Below are positions 1 through 7,522 of a stretch of DNA of 33,916 bases, in pieces. Position 1 is the first letter of the stretch; each line of letters begins with the position of its first letter. Below the pieces are notes generated by a model, which was not told where the DNA came from, ran no database searches, and saw only the letters and a program-made list of their open reading frames with translations. The stretch is taken from contig WTFV01000041.1 of NCBI GenBank assembly GCA_011523845.1, positions 1-33,916 on the forward strand. The letters run 5' to 3'. The stretch comes from Acidobacteriota bacterium. GTDB taxonomy: Bacteria; Acidobacteriota; Vicinamibacteria; Vicinamibacterales; UBA8438. The translations under genes were made by a program, and so were the position numbers.

Positions 1-84
1 GCTACCGGCTGGAGCGACAGTTGCCGGGTGGAATTTGCACCCGCTGAGGAATGGCACCTTGTCACGGCGCACCGAATTTCCAGG

Positions 85-363
85 CTAGTGCCTGAAGAAC
101 CGCGGCACCTTCTCCGAGACTAGGTAGCCCTGCTCCGCGGAGAAGAGCGCCAAGGCTATTACGTCGTAGACGGTCCATACCGGGGACGCAAACACGTGCG
201 TTCCGATGGGACCCAGCAGGCAGTAAGTGATGAGACAGCCGATCACCCATCCGTAGCGGCCGGGCATCAGTGTGACCCCCCGGGCGTGCTTGTAGAAGAT
301 GTAGGCCCCGAAGCTGTAGGGGCCTACGACTACGGCCAGGGCGTACAACTCCGGGCTCAACAT
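85..363 (-). CDS. Small integral membrane protein of unknown function
   Basis: I do not recognise a family. The 92-residue product has three hydrophobic stretches (about residues 4-24, 38-59 and 61-78), so it is probably a three-helix inner-membrane protein with a short basic cytoplasmic end. Its ATG overlaps the stop of the upstream secreted-protein gene by 7 bp (ATGTTGA arrangement), which indicates translational coupling and one two-gene operon read leftward. The uninterrupted frame, hydrophobic periodicity and coupling support a real gene. Nothing further can be said about function. Confidence 0.6.
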   Translation of the reverse strand: MLSPELYALAVVVGPYSFGAYIFYKHARGVTLMPGRYGWVIGCLITYCLLGPIGTHVFASPVWTVYDVIALALFSAEQGYLVSEKVPRFFRH

Positions 364-806
364 GGTGGTTCGCTCCTGGCCGCGTTGTCCCTGGCGATCT
401 CTAGAGCGTCAATCGCAGGCTGTTGGTCGATCGTTTTGTAATAGTCGATCGCCGCGTCGAAAACCGACTCATCCAGATCAAACGTGGCCGCCGCCTCGGC
501 ACTCATAGGTACGAGTGCCATGCTCGTGACTGGCCCGAGCCACCCGTCGCGCCCGTCTGCGGTCTCCACATGGAACCAGGGAGGTTCTTCGAGGCTGGTT
601 CGCGCCACGATCCGGAACACCGCCCCTGTGAGGAGATCGCCCTCCTCTCCCGGTGGGAGTCTGATGAATGGGATCGGCCCGAGCCTCCGCGGCGGGCTGC
701 TGTACAGTGTCATGTCATCCGTCGCCACGAAGACGCTGAGCGGCGGCTGCGCCACCATCACCGCCGTCGCAACCAGAACCAGTGCTGCAACAACAACGCT
801 GCGCAT
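357..806 (-). CDS. Secreted protein with a possible bacterial SH3-like region
   Basis: The product (149 aa) starts with a clear signal peptide (about residues 1-20, hydrophobic core VVVAALVLVATAV). The section around residues 30-95 has the small-barrel pattern of bacterial SH3-like domains, with an LYSSP motif, a hydrophobic core, and WFHVETADGRDGWL near the end. The remaining C-terminal 50 residues look helical. The start is well supported by a strong ribosome-binding site (GAGGAGGTG) about 4 bases upstream of the ATG. It is the first gene of the pair with the membrane protein that overlaps its 3' end. A role in the envelope is inferred only from the signal peptide. Confidence 0.6.
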   Translation of the reverse strand: MRSVVVAALVLVATAVMVAQPPLSVFVATDDMTLYSSPPRRLGPIPFIRLPPGEEGDLLTGAVFRIVARTSLEEPPWFHVETADGRDGWLGPVTSMALVPMSAEAAATFDLDESVFDAAIDYYKTIDQQPAIDALEIARDNAARSEPPC

Positions 807-1192
807 TCTGCACCTCCTCTAGTCCCCTCTAGTCCGGTGGAACCACTCGGCACCCCGCCTCGTGCTACTCCAGCACCCGAACAGGCCCTCAACCTCCCCA
901 CGGTGGCCGGTAACCCCCCGGCCGCCATGGCCGGGCGCCAGCAGTGCGTCCTGTTCCAGACGAAGTCGTACACCATAGTACTCCACGGCGGCCGGCTCGA
1001 TCGCCTCGGCCGTCTGCGCGGCGGGTCGGCCGCACTCGTGCAGATACGCGCCGACGTGACGTTCTTGACGACGGCGTGTGAAAGTCGAAAGCTGATGCAG
1101 GGTCGCGCCAGGGCAGGCGGTGCGATCGGGCCGTCGTGTCCAGCGCCGCCTGGGGCGATGTGCCCCTTCCTCGGAGAGGACGAATGTGGAGG

Positions 1193-1247
1193 GGAGCGAC
1201 CGACCCGGCAGGTGCGACGCAGGCGCATCTGCCGGGTCGGTCGCTCC
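1193..1247. repeat. Large inverted repeat (24-bp arms, 7-nt loop)
   Basis: Arms 1193-1216 and 1224-1247 are complementary at 23 of 24 positions (GGAGCGACCGACCCGGCAG...), separated by the 7-base loop ACGCAGG. No T-run follows on either side, so it is not a textbook intrinsic terminator, although such a stable hairpin could still stop transcription. It may be a REP-like or miniature mobile element. Confidence 0.75.
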
Positions 1248-1475
1248 CTCCTTGATCCCTACCCTGCGCCGTTGATTGACTCTGCTTCCCGATCCGCCCC
1301 CTCTATGTCGCCTTCCCTCTCCCACTTGCCGATATCGTCGCTGCAATCGTGGCGTTCTGGCTTGCGCCTCTGCACCTGTCGCCGTGCCCGGCCCCTGTTG
1401 GGCGGGCACGGCACCGGTAGCGGTCGGACCGGTCGGACTCCCGTTCCCCGGGACAACGGAGCGGAGCTTTTCGTC

Positions 1476-1558
1476 TGGAACGAGGGCCAGCCTTCCGGCT
1501 GGTGGAACGAGGGCCAGCCTTCCGGCTGGTGGAACGAGGGCCAGCCCTTCCGGCTGGC
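1476..1558. repeat. 27-bp tandem repeat, three copies, each with an internal hairpin
   Basis: The unit (GGAACGAGGGCCAGCCTTCC is its core) recurs three times with a 27-bp period. The last copy has one extra C. Each unit contains CCAGCC-TTCC-GGCTGG, a 6-bp inverted repeat with a 4-base loop, so the array can form three consecutive hairpins. It lies in a gene-free region next to the 3' end of the oxidoreductase gene. Confidence 0.8.
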
Positions 1559-1732
1559 CCGCAAGAGCGAGGCCCGTCGCGCCAGGAGCGGTGCATCCCG
1601 AAGCCCTCACTGGTCACACGGAATTTCGCGGCAAACGCGCAGGTGAGCACATCATTCGGGGGCGCCAACCGCGCCCCGACGCCAAGCCGACCGCGACCCA
1701 CGGCGCGCGACGCCGTGCCGGTCGGGCCGGCC

Positions 1733-3064
1733 TCAGAGGCTCCAGCCCTCGCGGTACTCCTCGTCGAGGAACGCGTTGGCGGCGGGCACGTTCGAGACGC
1801 GCATCCGCCTGGCGTCCCATTCGATGGCGGCGCCGCTGCGGACGGCCAGGTTGCCGAGCAGCACGACCTCGGTCAGCGGACCGGCATGCGTGTCGAAGGC
1901 GGACCCGGCGGCGTTGCGGCCCTTGCAGGCATCGAGCCACTCGCGGTAGACGCCCGGCGACCGCGGGTACTTCTTCGCCGGCGGGCTGGCCGTCACGTCC
2001 TCGTGCAGCGCGGTGGGGAACACGCGCGGCTCGCGGCCGTACATGTCCGCCCCGAGCACGCCGCTGTCTCCGACGAAAAGCTGGCCGCTGGCCCCGCCGG
2101 GCAACCGCTCGCCGGCGGCGAGCCGGGGTGGTCGCGGCGGGGCGAGGCCGCCGTCGCGCCACACGACTCGGACCGGGGGGCGTTCGCCGCGTGCCGGGAA
2201 CTCGTAGACGATGCGCGAGGCGGCGGGCGCGGCCTCCGCAAAGAGCGGCGTGGTCTCCGCCTCGATGCGGGTCGGCTGGCCCAGTTCGAGCGCCCAGAAC
2301 GCGGCGTCCATCGCGTGGCAGGCGATGTCGCCCAGGGCGCCGGTGCCGTAGTCCCACCAGCCGCGCCAGCGGAACGGGTGATACGCCGGATGGTACGGCC
2401 GATACGGCGCCGGGCCGAGAAAGAGGTCCCAGTCGAGCCCGGGCGGGGCATGGTGCGCTTCGGTCGGCCGCTCGACAGCCTGCGGCCAGATGGGCCGGTT
2501 GGTCCAGTAGTGCACCTCGCGCACCGTGCCGATGACGCCGGCCTCCAGCCACTCGCGGATTCGGCGGGTCCCCTCTCCGGCGTGCCCCTGGTTCCCCATC
2601 TGGGTCGCGACGCCGGTCTCGCGGGCCGCCGTCGCCAGCGCGCGCGCCTCGGCCACCGTGCGCGTCAGCGGCTTCTCGCAGTAGACGTGCTTGCCCCGCC
2701 GCATCGCCTCCATCGCGATGACGGCGTGCGTGTGGTCGGGGGTCGCGATCACCACCGCGTCGAGGTCGGGCTCCCGGTCGAGCATCTGCCGGTAGTCCTG
2801 GTAGACGCGGGCGTCGGGAAACTCCCGGAAGGTGCGGGCGGCGAAGTCCAGGTCGGCATCGCACAACGCCGCGATGTTCTCGCCGCTGCAGCCCCGGACG
2901 TCCCCGCGCCCGCGGCCGCCGACGCCGATGCCGGCGATGTTCAGCGTGTCGCTCGGCGCCTGCACGCCGGGCCCGCCCAGGACGTGACGCGGCACGATCA
3001 TCACCGAGGCGGCCGACGCCGAGGCCGCGGCCACGAACCGACGACGCGAAATCTGCTTGCCCAC
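1733..3064 (-). CDS. TAT-exported Gfo/Idh/MocA family oxidoreductase
   Basis: A 443-aa NAD(P)-dependent oxidoreductase of the Gfo/Idh/MocA family. A twin-arginine signal (SRRRFVAAASASAAS, residues 6-20) directs export. The Rossmann motif GIGVGGRGRG is at about 45-54, the ATPDHTH segment at about 107-113, and the signature CEKPL at 129-133. The C-terminal half has the WWDYGTGALGDIACHAMDA motif typical of the exported, sugar-acting subgroup common in Acidobacteriota and Planctomycetota. I chose the GTG at 3064 because GGAGGAAGGGC precedes it and the TAT motif then sits at the N-terminus; the in-frame ATG at 3154 adds 30 residues that do not fit a signal. Substrate unknown. Divergent from the PQQ dehydrogenase. 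Confidence 0.9.
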   Translation of the reverse strand: MGKQISRRRFVAAASASAASVMIVPRHVLGGPGVQAPSDTLNIAGIGVGGRGRGDVRGCSGENIAALCDADLDFAARTFREFPDARVYQDYRQMLDREPDLDAVVIATPDHTHAVIAMEAMRRGKHVYCEKPLTRTVAEARALATAARETGVATQMGNQGHAGEGTRRIREWLEAGVIGTVREVHYWTNRPIWPQAVERPTEAHHAPPGLDWDLFLGPAPYRPYHPAYHPFRWRGWWDYGTGALGDIACHAMDAAFWALELGQPTRIEAETTPLFAEAAPAASRIVYEFPARGERPPVRVVWRDGGLAPPRPPRLAAGERLPGGASGQLFVGDSGVLGADMYGREPRVFPTALHEDVTASPPAKKYPRSPGVYREWLDACKGRNAAGSAFDTHAGPLTEVVLLGNLAVRSGAAIEWDARRMRVSNVPAANAFLDEEYREGWSL

Positions 3065-3177
3065 TGCCCTTCCTCCCACTCTGACGACGACCGCGCCGGC
3101 GGCGCGAATCCGCCGAGCGACGAGCCGGTTTCGAATGATAATGAATCCATTCATCTTCCACCGCAGAGGAGCTCATC

Positions 3178-4842
3178 ATGATGCGCGCATGCTGGCGTCG
3201 ACTTCCGGCGGCCGTCGTCCTGCTCGTTCCGGCCCTGTTCACCGGCGTCGCGGCGCAGGAGCGCGACGTCGCGCCGGTCACGGACGCCATGCTCCAGAAT
3301 CCGGACCCGGCCGACTGGCTGAACTGGCGGCGGACCCTCGACGGCTGGGGCTACAGCCCGCTGGATCAGATCGACCGGGAGAACGTCCACCGCCTGCAGC
3401 TCGTCTGGGGCTGGCAGATGAACACCGGCGCCAACCAGCCCACCCCGCTCGTCCACGACGGCGTGATGTACCTCGCCAACCCCGCCAACGTGATCCAGGC
3501 GCTCGACGCGGTCACCGGGGATCGCATCTGGGAGTACCGGCGGGATCTGGACGAGATGGTCGAGTCGGTGCTCGCCCCGCGCAGCCGCTCGATCGCCGTC
3601 TACGGCGACAAGGTGTACCTGAACGCGGCCGACGCCCACATCGTTGCGCTCGACCGCGGCACGGGCGAGGTAGCCTGGGACCACGAGGTCGCCGACAACG
3701 CCCTCGGCTACCGCTACACGAGCGGGCCGATCGTCGCCAACGGCAAGGTCGTGGCCGGCATGACCGGCTGCGAGCGCTACAAGGAGGACGTGTGCTTCAT
3801 CTCGGCCCACGACGCCGAGACCGGAGAGGAGCTCTGGCGCACGTCCACCATCGCGCGCCCCGGCGACCCCGGGGGCGATTCCTGGGGCGACCTGCCGCTG
3901 CTGTACCGCGCCGGGGCCGACTCGTGGATTCCCGGCAGCTACGATCCCGAGACCAACCTCACCTTCTGGTCGACCTCGCAGGCCAAGCCGTGGGCCAGCG
4001 TGACGCGCGGCACCGACGGCGACGCGCTCTACAGCAACAGCGTGCTGGCCCTCGACGCCGATACCGGCGAGCTGTCCTGGTACTACCAGTTCACTCCCGG
4101 CGAGACCCACGACCTCGACGACGTGTTCGAGAGCGTCCTCATCGATCACCGCGGGCGGCGGTCGCTCTTCAAGATGGGCAAGCTCGGCATCCTCTGGGAG
4201 CTCGACCGTGACACCGGAGGCTTCGTCGCGGCCCACGACCTGGGATACCAGGACGTCCTCGACATCGACCACGAGACGGGCAGAGTGACCTACAAGCCCG
4301 AGATGATTCCGGAAGCCGGGGTGGAGATCGCGTTCTGCCCGGACTTCGGCGGCATCCGCAACTGGCGCGCGTCGGCCTACCACCCGGAGACGCAGGCGCT
4401 CTACATCCCGATCCACCCGACCTGCGTCAGCGGCGTGTTCACCGAGATCGAGCGGATTCCGGGCGCGCGATACTACGCCAACACCGGCTGGCTGTCGCGC
4501 GGCAGCACGGTGCACCCGGACAGCGAGCCCCACCGCGGCCACCTGATCGCGATGGACATCGACAGCGGGCGCATTCTGTGGCGGCACTCGACACTCACGC
4601 GCCCGGGTGCGGCCGCGCTGACGACGGGCGGCGGGCTGGTCGTCAGCGCCGACACGGACCGCAACCTGTTCATCCACGACGTGGCCGACGGCGACGTGCT
4701 GTTCCACGTGCGGCTGCCCGGCTCGCCGCAGGGATTCCCCATCACCTACGCGGTGGACGGCCGTCAATACCTGGCGGTGCCGGTGGGCGGCGACCGATCG
4801 AACGCGATCTACGTCTTCGGGCTGCCGCCGGACCACCCGTGA
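3178..4842 (+). CDS. PQQ-dependent alcohol dehydrogenase-family protein (periplasmic beta-propeller)
   Basis: A 554-aa quinoprotein of the methanol/ethanol dehydrogenase superfamily, expected to oxidise an alcohol or sugar-like substrate in the periplasm using PQQ. Residues 1-30 form a signal peptide. Repeated propeller blades are visible as recurring WxY/ALDxxTG motifs (ALDAVTGDRIW, ALDRGTGEVAW, HDAETGEELW, ALDADTGELSW, LDRDTGGF). In place of the GTGNP motif of classical enzymes it has STSQAKPW, and in place of TPHDxWD it has TPGETHDLDDVFE, a pattern I associate with the acidobacterial subgroup. No cytochrome c CxxCH motif is present, so the electron acceptor is separate. The start follows GAGGAG at a 7-base distance. 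PQQ biosynthesis genes are not in the window. Confidence 0.88.
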   Translation: MMRACWRRLPAAVVLLVPALFTGVAAQERDVAPVTDAMLQNPDPADWLNWRRTLDGWGYSPLDQIDRENVHRLQLVWGWQMNTGANQPTPLVHDGVMYLANPANVIQALDAVTGDRIWEYRRDLDEMVESVLAPRSRSIAVYGDKVYLNAADAHIVALDRGTGEVAWDHEVADNALGYRYTSGPIVANGKVVAGMTGCERYKEDVCFISAHDAETGEELWRTSTIARPGDPGGDSWGDLPLLYRAGADSWIPGSYDPETNLTFWSTSQAKPWASVTRGTDGDALYSNSVLALDADTGELSWYYQFTPGETHDLDDVFESVLIDHRGRRSLFKMGKLGILWELDRDTGGFVAAHDLGYQDVLDIDHETGRVTYKPEMIPEAGVEIAFCPDFGGIRNWRASAYHPETQALYIPIHPTCVSGVFTEIERIPGARYYANTGWLSRGSTVHPDSEPHRGHLIAMDIDSGRILWRHSTLTRPGAAALTTGGGLVVSADTDRNLFIHDVADGDVLFHVRLPGSPQGFPITYAVDGRQYLAVPVGGDRSNAIYVFGLPPDHP

Positions 4843-4852
4843 CACGCTTCAT

Positions 4853-4890
4853 CGACGCCGGGCGGGCTTTCCGGCCGACAGCCCGCGTCG
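4853..4890. terminator. Possible terminator hairpin between convergent genes
   Basis: CGACGC at 4853-4858 pairs with GCGTCG at 4885-4890, and GGGCT pairs with AGCCC further in, leaving a 5-base bulge. The stem of about 11 bp lies just after the PQQ dehydrogenase stop, between it and the convergent regulator gene. There is no U-tract, as is usual in such GC-rich genomes, so the call rests on position and pairing only. Confidence 0.4.
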
Positions 4891-4957
4891 CCTGACGTTC
4901 GCCCGGACCGGCACCAGGGCGACGACGGGGAAGCGCCGCGGGATACTGCCATGTCAT

Positions 4958-5992
4958 TCATCGCACGCGGGGCGGCTTCTGCGACGCGATACCGAGCCGG
5001 GTGACCAGCTTGGCGAGACCCTGCCGCGACAGCCCCAGCTCGCGGGCGGCCGGACTCCGTCTGCCGCCGCTCCGCGTCAACGCGTCGTACACGAACGTCC
5101 GGTCGAAGGCGCGGCGGGCCTCGGCCAGCGTCGGACGCCGCTCCTCCGCGGCGCGGCGAATCGCGGCCGGCAGCAGTTGCGGCCCGACCTCGCCATGCGC
5201 CGGCGCGGCGACGGCCAGCGCGGCCAGCACGTTCTGCAGCTCCCGAACGTTGCCCGGCCACTCGTGCGCGGCCAGCGCGTTCATCGTCTCGGGCGCCAGC
5301 CGGGCGCGGCCCCGCGTCTGCACGAGGGTGCGGTCCCAGTAGTACGTGGCGAGCCGCGCGATGTCGGCGCCTCGGTCCCGCAGGGGCGGCACCTGCAGAT
5401 GGACCACGTCGAGGCGGTACAGCAGGTCATGCCGGAACCTGCCCTTCGCGGCTTCGGCGGCCAACGAGCGATTGGTGGCGGCCACGACCCGCAGATCCAG
5501 GCGCCGGGTCACGTTCTCGCCGACCTTGCGGATCTCTCCGTCCTGCAGGGTGCGGAGCAGCTTCGCCTGGGCGCGGGGCGACAGCTCGCCGACCTCGTCC
5601 AGAAAGACGGTGCCCCCGGAAGAGGCCTCCAGCAGCCCGCGGCGAGACTGCACGGCCCCGGTGAACGCCCCCTTGGCGTGACCGAACAGCTCGGTCTCTA
5701 TCAGGTCGTCGCTGAAGGTCGCGCAGTTGACCGCGGCGAACGTCTCGTCGCGGCGCGGTCCCTCTTCGTGCAGAGCGCGCGCCACGAGCTCCTTTCCGGT
5801 GCCGCTCTCCCCTTCGATCAGTACCGGGAACGGCGCGGCGGCGGCCCTGCCGACCTCGTCGCGCAGCGCGACCATGGCTTCGCTGTCGCCGATCAGCCGG
5901 GCGACGCCGATGGCGACGCGACCCCTGCTCCGCGTGTCGTTCCATGTCCCGCGGACCGCCACGCGGCCACTCCCAAGCAAGGAGCGCGCCAT
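4958..5992 (-). CDS. Sigma-54-dependent transcriptional activator lacking a sensor domain
   Basis: A bacterial enhancer-binding protein that would hydrolyse ATP to open sigma-54 RNA polymerase promoters. Visible are Walker A GESGTGKE, the sigma-54 contact loop ELFGHAKGAFTGA, Walker B GGTVFLDEVGELS, the sensor segment ATNRSL, the arginine-finger region FRHDLLYRLDV, the WPGNVRELQN motif, and a C-terminal Fis-type helix-turn-helix (AARELGLSRQGLAKLV). At about 344 aa there is no receiver, GAF or PAS domain, a PspF-like architecture, so activity must be controlled in trans or be constitutive. The ATG at 5992 is my choice; an in-frame ATG at 6058 would abut the def promoter, and a GTG nearer the AAA domain is also possible. 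Divergent from def. Confidence 0.85.
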   Translation of the reverse strand: MARSLLGSGRVAVRGTWNDTRSRGRVAIGVARLIGDSEAMVALRDEVGRAAAAPFPVLIEGESGTGKELVARALHEEGPRRDETFAAVNCATFSDDLIETELFGHAKGAFTGAVQSRRGLLEASSGGTVFLDEVGELSPRAQAKLLRTLQDGEIRKVGENVTRRLDLRVVAATNRSLAAEAAKGRFRHDLLYRLDVVHLQVPPLRDRGADIARLATYYWDRTLVQTRGRARLAPETMNALAAHEWPGNVRELQNVLAALAVAAPAHGEVGPQLLPAAIRRAAEERRPTLAEARRAFDRTFVYDALTRSGGRRSPAARELGLSRQGLAKLVTRLGIASQKPPRVR

Positions 5993-6058
5993 TCGTCCGC
6001 ATCCGGCGCACGCGGGGCCGTGCGTCGACACGGCCCGACCGGAGCGCAGTTTCCACAC

Positions 6059-6072
6059 TACAATCGGCCGGA
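6059..6072 (+). promoter_or_regulatory. Likely -10 element for def; leaderless transcript
   Basis: TACAAT at 6059-6064 is a good -10 hexamer and ends 7 bases before the def ATG at 6072. Transcription would therefore start at or next to the A of the start codon, giving a leaderless mRNA. No convincing -35 box is visible 17 bases upstream, and no Shine-Dalgarno precedes the ATG, which agrees with this reading. Confidence 0.5.
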
Positions 6073-6581
6073 TGATTCGGCCGATCCTGCGCTATGGCGA
6101 CGACGTGCTCCACCGCCCCGCAACCGACGTCGACGAGATCACGCCGCGGCTCGATGCCTTGATCGACGACATGATCGATACGATGTACTCCGCATCGGGG
6201 ATCGGTCTTGCAGCGCCCCAGATCGGGGTACCCCTCAGGCTCTTCGTGGCGGACCCCTCCTCCGGACAGGAGGCCGGCGCCCTGCTCGTCATGATCAACC
6301 CCAGTTTCATCGAACGCGACGGCCTGCAGCGGGAGGACGAGGGCTGCCTGAGCGTTCCGGGATTCAACGCCGCCGTCCCGCGCCCGTCCCGGGCCGTGAT
6401 CCGCGGCATGGACCGCGACGGCTCGTCGCGTGACGTGGAGGCCACCGGGATCCTGGCGCGGGCGTTCGAGCACGAAATGGATCACCTCGACGGCTCCCTC
6501 TTTCTGGACCGCCTGCGCGGGATTCGACGCGAGATGATGCTTCGGAAGATCAACAAGCTGCGCCGCAACGGCAAGTGGTGA
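6072..6581 (+). CDS. def: Peptide deformylase
   Basis: A 169-aa metalloenzyme that removes the formyl group from the N-terminal methionine of nascent proteins. All three family motifs are present: GIGLAAPQ (residues 43-50), EGCLS (about 89-93, metal-ligand Cys) and HEMDH (about 133-137, two metal-ligand His and the catalytic Glu). Length is normal. The start at 6072 gives the canonical MIRPILRYGD beginning; the open frame extends further upstream, but that part lacks homology. It is the first gene of a packed operon and its stop overlaps the fmt start, a classic def-fmt arrangement. Confidence 0.97.
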   Translation: MIRPILRYGDDVLHRPATDVDEITPRLDALIDDMIDTMYSASGIGLAAPQIGVPLRLFVADPSSGQEAGALLVMINPSFIERDGLQREDEGCLSVPGFNAAVPRPSRAVIRGMDRDGSSRDVEATGILARAFEHEMDHLDGSLFLDRLRGIRREMMLRKINKLRRNGKW

Positions 6582-7522
6582 ACCTCGTCTTCTACGGCAC
6601 GCCGGACTTCGCGGCGCCGGCGCTGACCCGCCTGCTGGACTCGCCGCATCGGGTGGCCGCGGTGGTCACGCAGCCGGACCGGCGGCGGGGGCGCGGGCAG
6701 CGTATCGCCCAGCCTCCCGTGAAGCGGCTGGCCGCCGCGCAGGGCGTTCCGGTCCTGCAACCCGAGCGGCCGGGGGACGCCGCGTTTCTGGCCACGGTGT
6801 CGGCTCTCGAACCGGACCTCGCGGTCGTCGCGGCGTACGGCAGGATGCTGCCCGACGCCCTGCTCGCCACGCCGCGTCTCGGCACGATCAACATCCATCC
6901 CTCACTCCTGCCCAAATACCGGGGGGCCGCACCGGTGCAGCGGGCGATCATCGCCGGCGAGACCGAAACCGGGGTCACGATCATGCGCCTGGTGCGCGAG
7001 ATGGACGCGGGCCCCACGTTTGCCCGACGCGTACGGGCGATCGCGCAGGACGAGACCAGCGACGTCGTCGAGGCGGACCTGGCGCGCCTGGGCGCGGACC
7101 TGCTGCTGGAGGTCGTCGACGCGCTCGAGACCGGCACGGCGACCGAGCACGCACAGGACCACGCGGCGGCCACGTTCGCGCCCCGGCTGTCGCGCGAGGA
7201 CGGTCGCATCGACTGGCGGTCGCCCGCGCCGGCGATTCACAATCTCGTGCGCGGCCTCCACCCCTGGCCGCATGCCGCCGGCGTGCTCGGCGGCGCCCGG
7301 TATCTCATCCACCGCACGGCGCTCGCGGCGCCGGCGCGACCGGCGGCGCCGGGCACCATCCTGGAGGCCTCGGGAGACCGGCTCCACGTCTCCACCGGAC
7401 ACGGCGGCGCCGTCGCGATCCTGGAACTGCAGCCCGAGGGCCGGCGACGGCTCGAGACACGGGCGTTTCTCGCGGGTCACCGCTGGTCCCCGGGCCAACG
7501 CTTCGACCCCGTTTCCCCGTGA
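6575..7522 (+). CDS. fmt: Methionyl-tRNA formyltransferase
   Basis: A 315-aa cytosolic enzyme that formylates initiator Met-tRNA using 10-formyltetrahydrofolate. It starts with VFYGTPDFAAPALTRLL and carries the catalytic set Asn106, His108 (TINIHPSLLPKYRG) and Asp144 (REMDAGPTFA), at the same numbers as in the Escherichia coli enzyme. The C-terminal OB-fold domain follows from about residue 208. The start is GTG at 6575, with a second GTG immediately after it; it overlaps the def stop by 7 bp. Its product is the substrate-generating partner of def, so the pair sets up and clears the formyl group. Confidence 0.97.
   Translation: MVNLVFYGTPDFAAPALTRLLDSPHRVAAVVTQPDRRRGRGQRIAQPPVKRLAAAQGVPVLQPERPGDAAFLATVSALEPDLAVVAAYGRMLPDALLATPRLGTINIHPSLLPKYRGAAPVQRAIIAGETETGVTIMRLVREMDAGPTFARRVRAIAQDETSDVVEADLARLGADLLLEVVDALETGTATEHAQDHAAATFAPRLSREDGRIDWRSPAPAIHNLVRGLHPWPHAAGVLGGARYLIHRTALAAPARPAAPGTILEASGDRLHVSTGHGGAVAILELQPEGRRRLETRAFLAGHRWSPGQRFDPVSP

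Larger units (their letters stand above)
807..1732. other. Intergenic stretch without a convincing gene
   Basis: About 0.9 kb with long open frames on both strands, but these are the GC-rich kind: arginine/proline-rich, no recognisable fold, no ribosome-binding site and mutually overlapping. It holds a large inverted repeat near 1193-1247 and a 27-bp triple repeat near 1476-1558, annotated separately. A minus-strand stretch around 820-1110 looks slightly more protein-like and might be gene debris, but I cannot support a call. Confidence 0.5.

Noticed and set aside
423..1646. Long plus-strand open frame of 407 codons
   Set aside because: Arginine/proline-rich composition, no ribosome-binding site, runs antisense to the signal-peptide gene and through both repeat structures; typical GC-rich shadow frame.
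1502..3181. Plus-strand 559-codon frame opposite the oxidoreductase
   Set aside because: It mirrors the well-supported minus-strand gene and shows no domain of its own.
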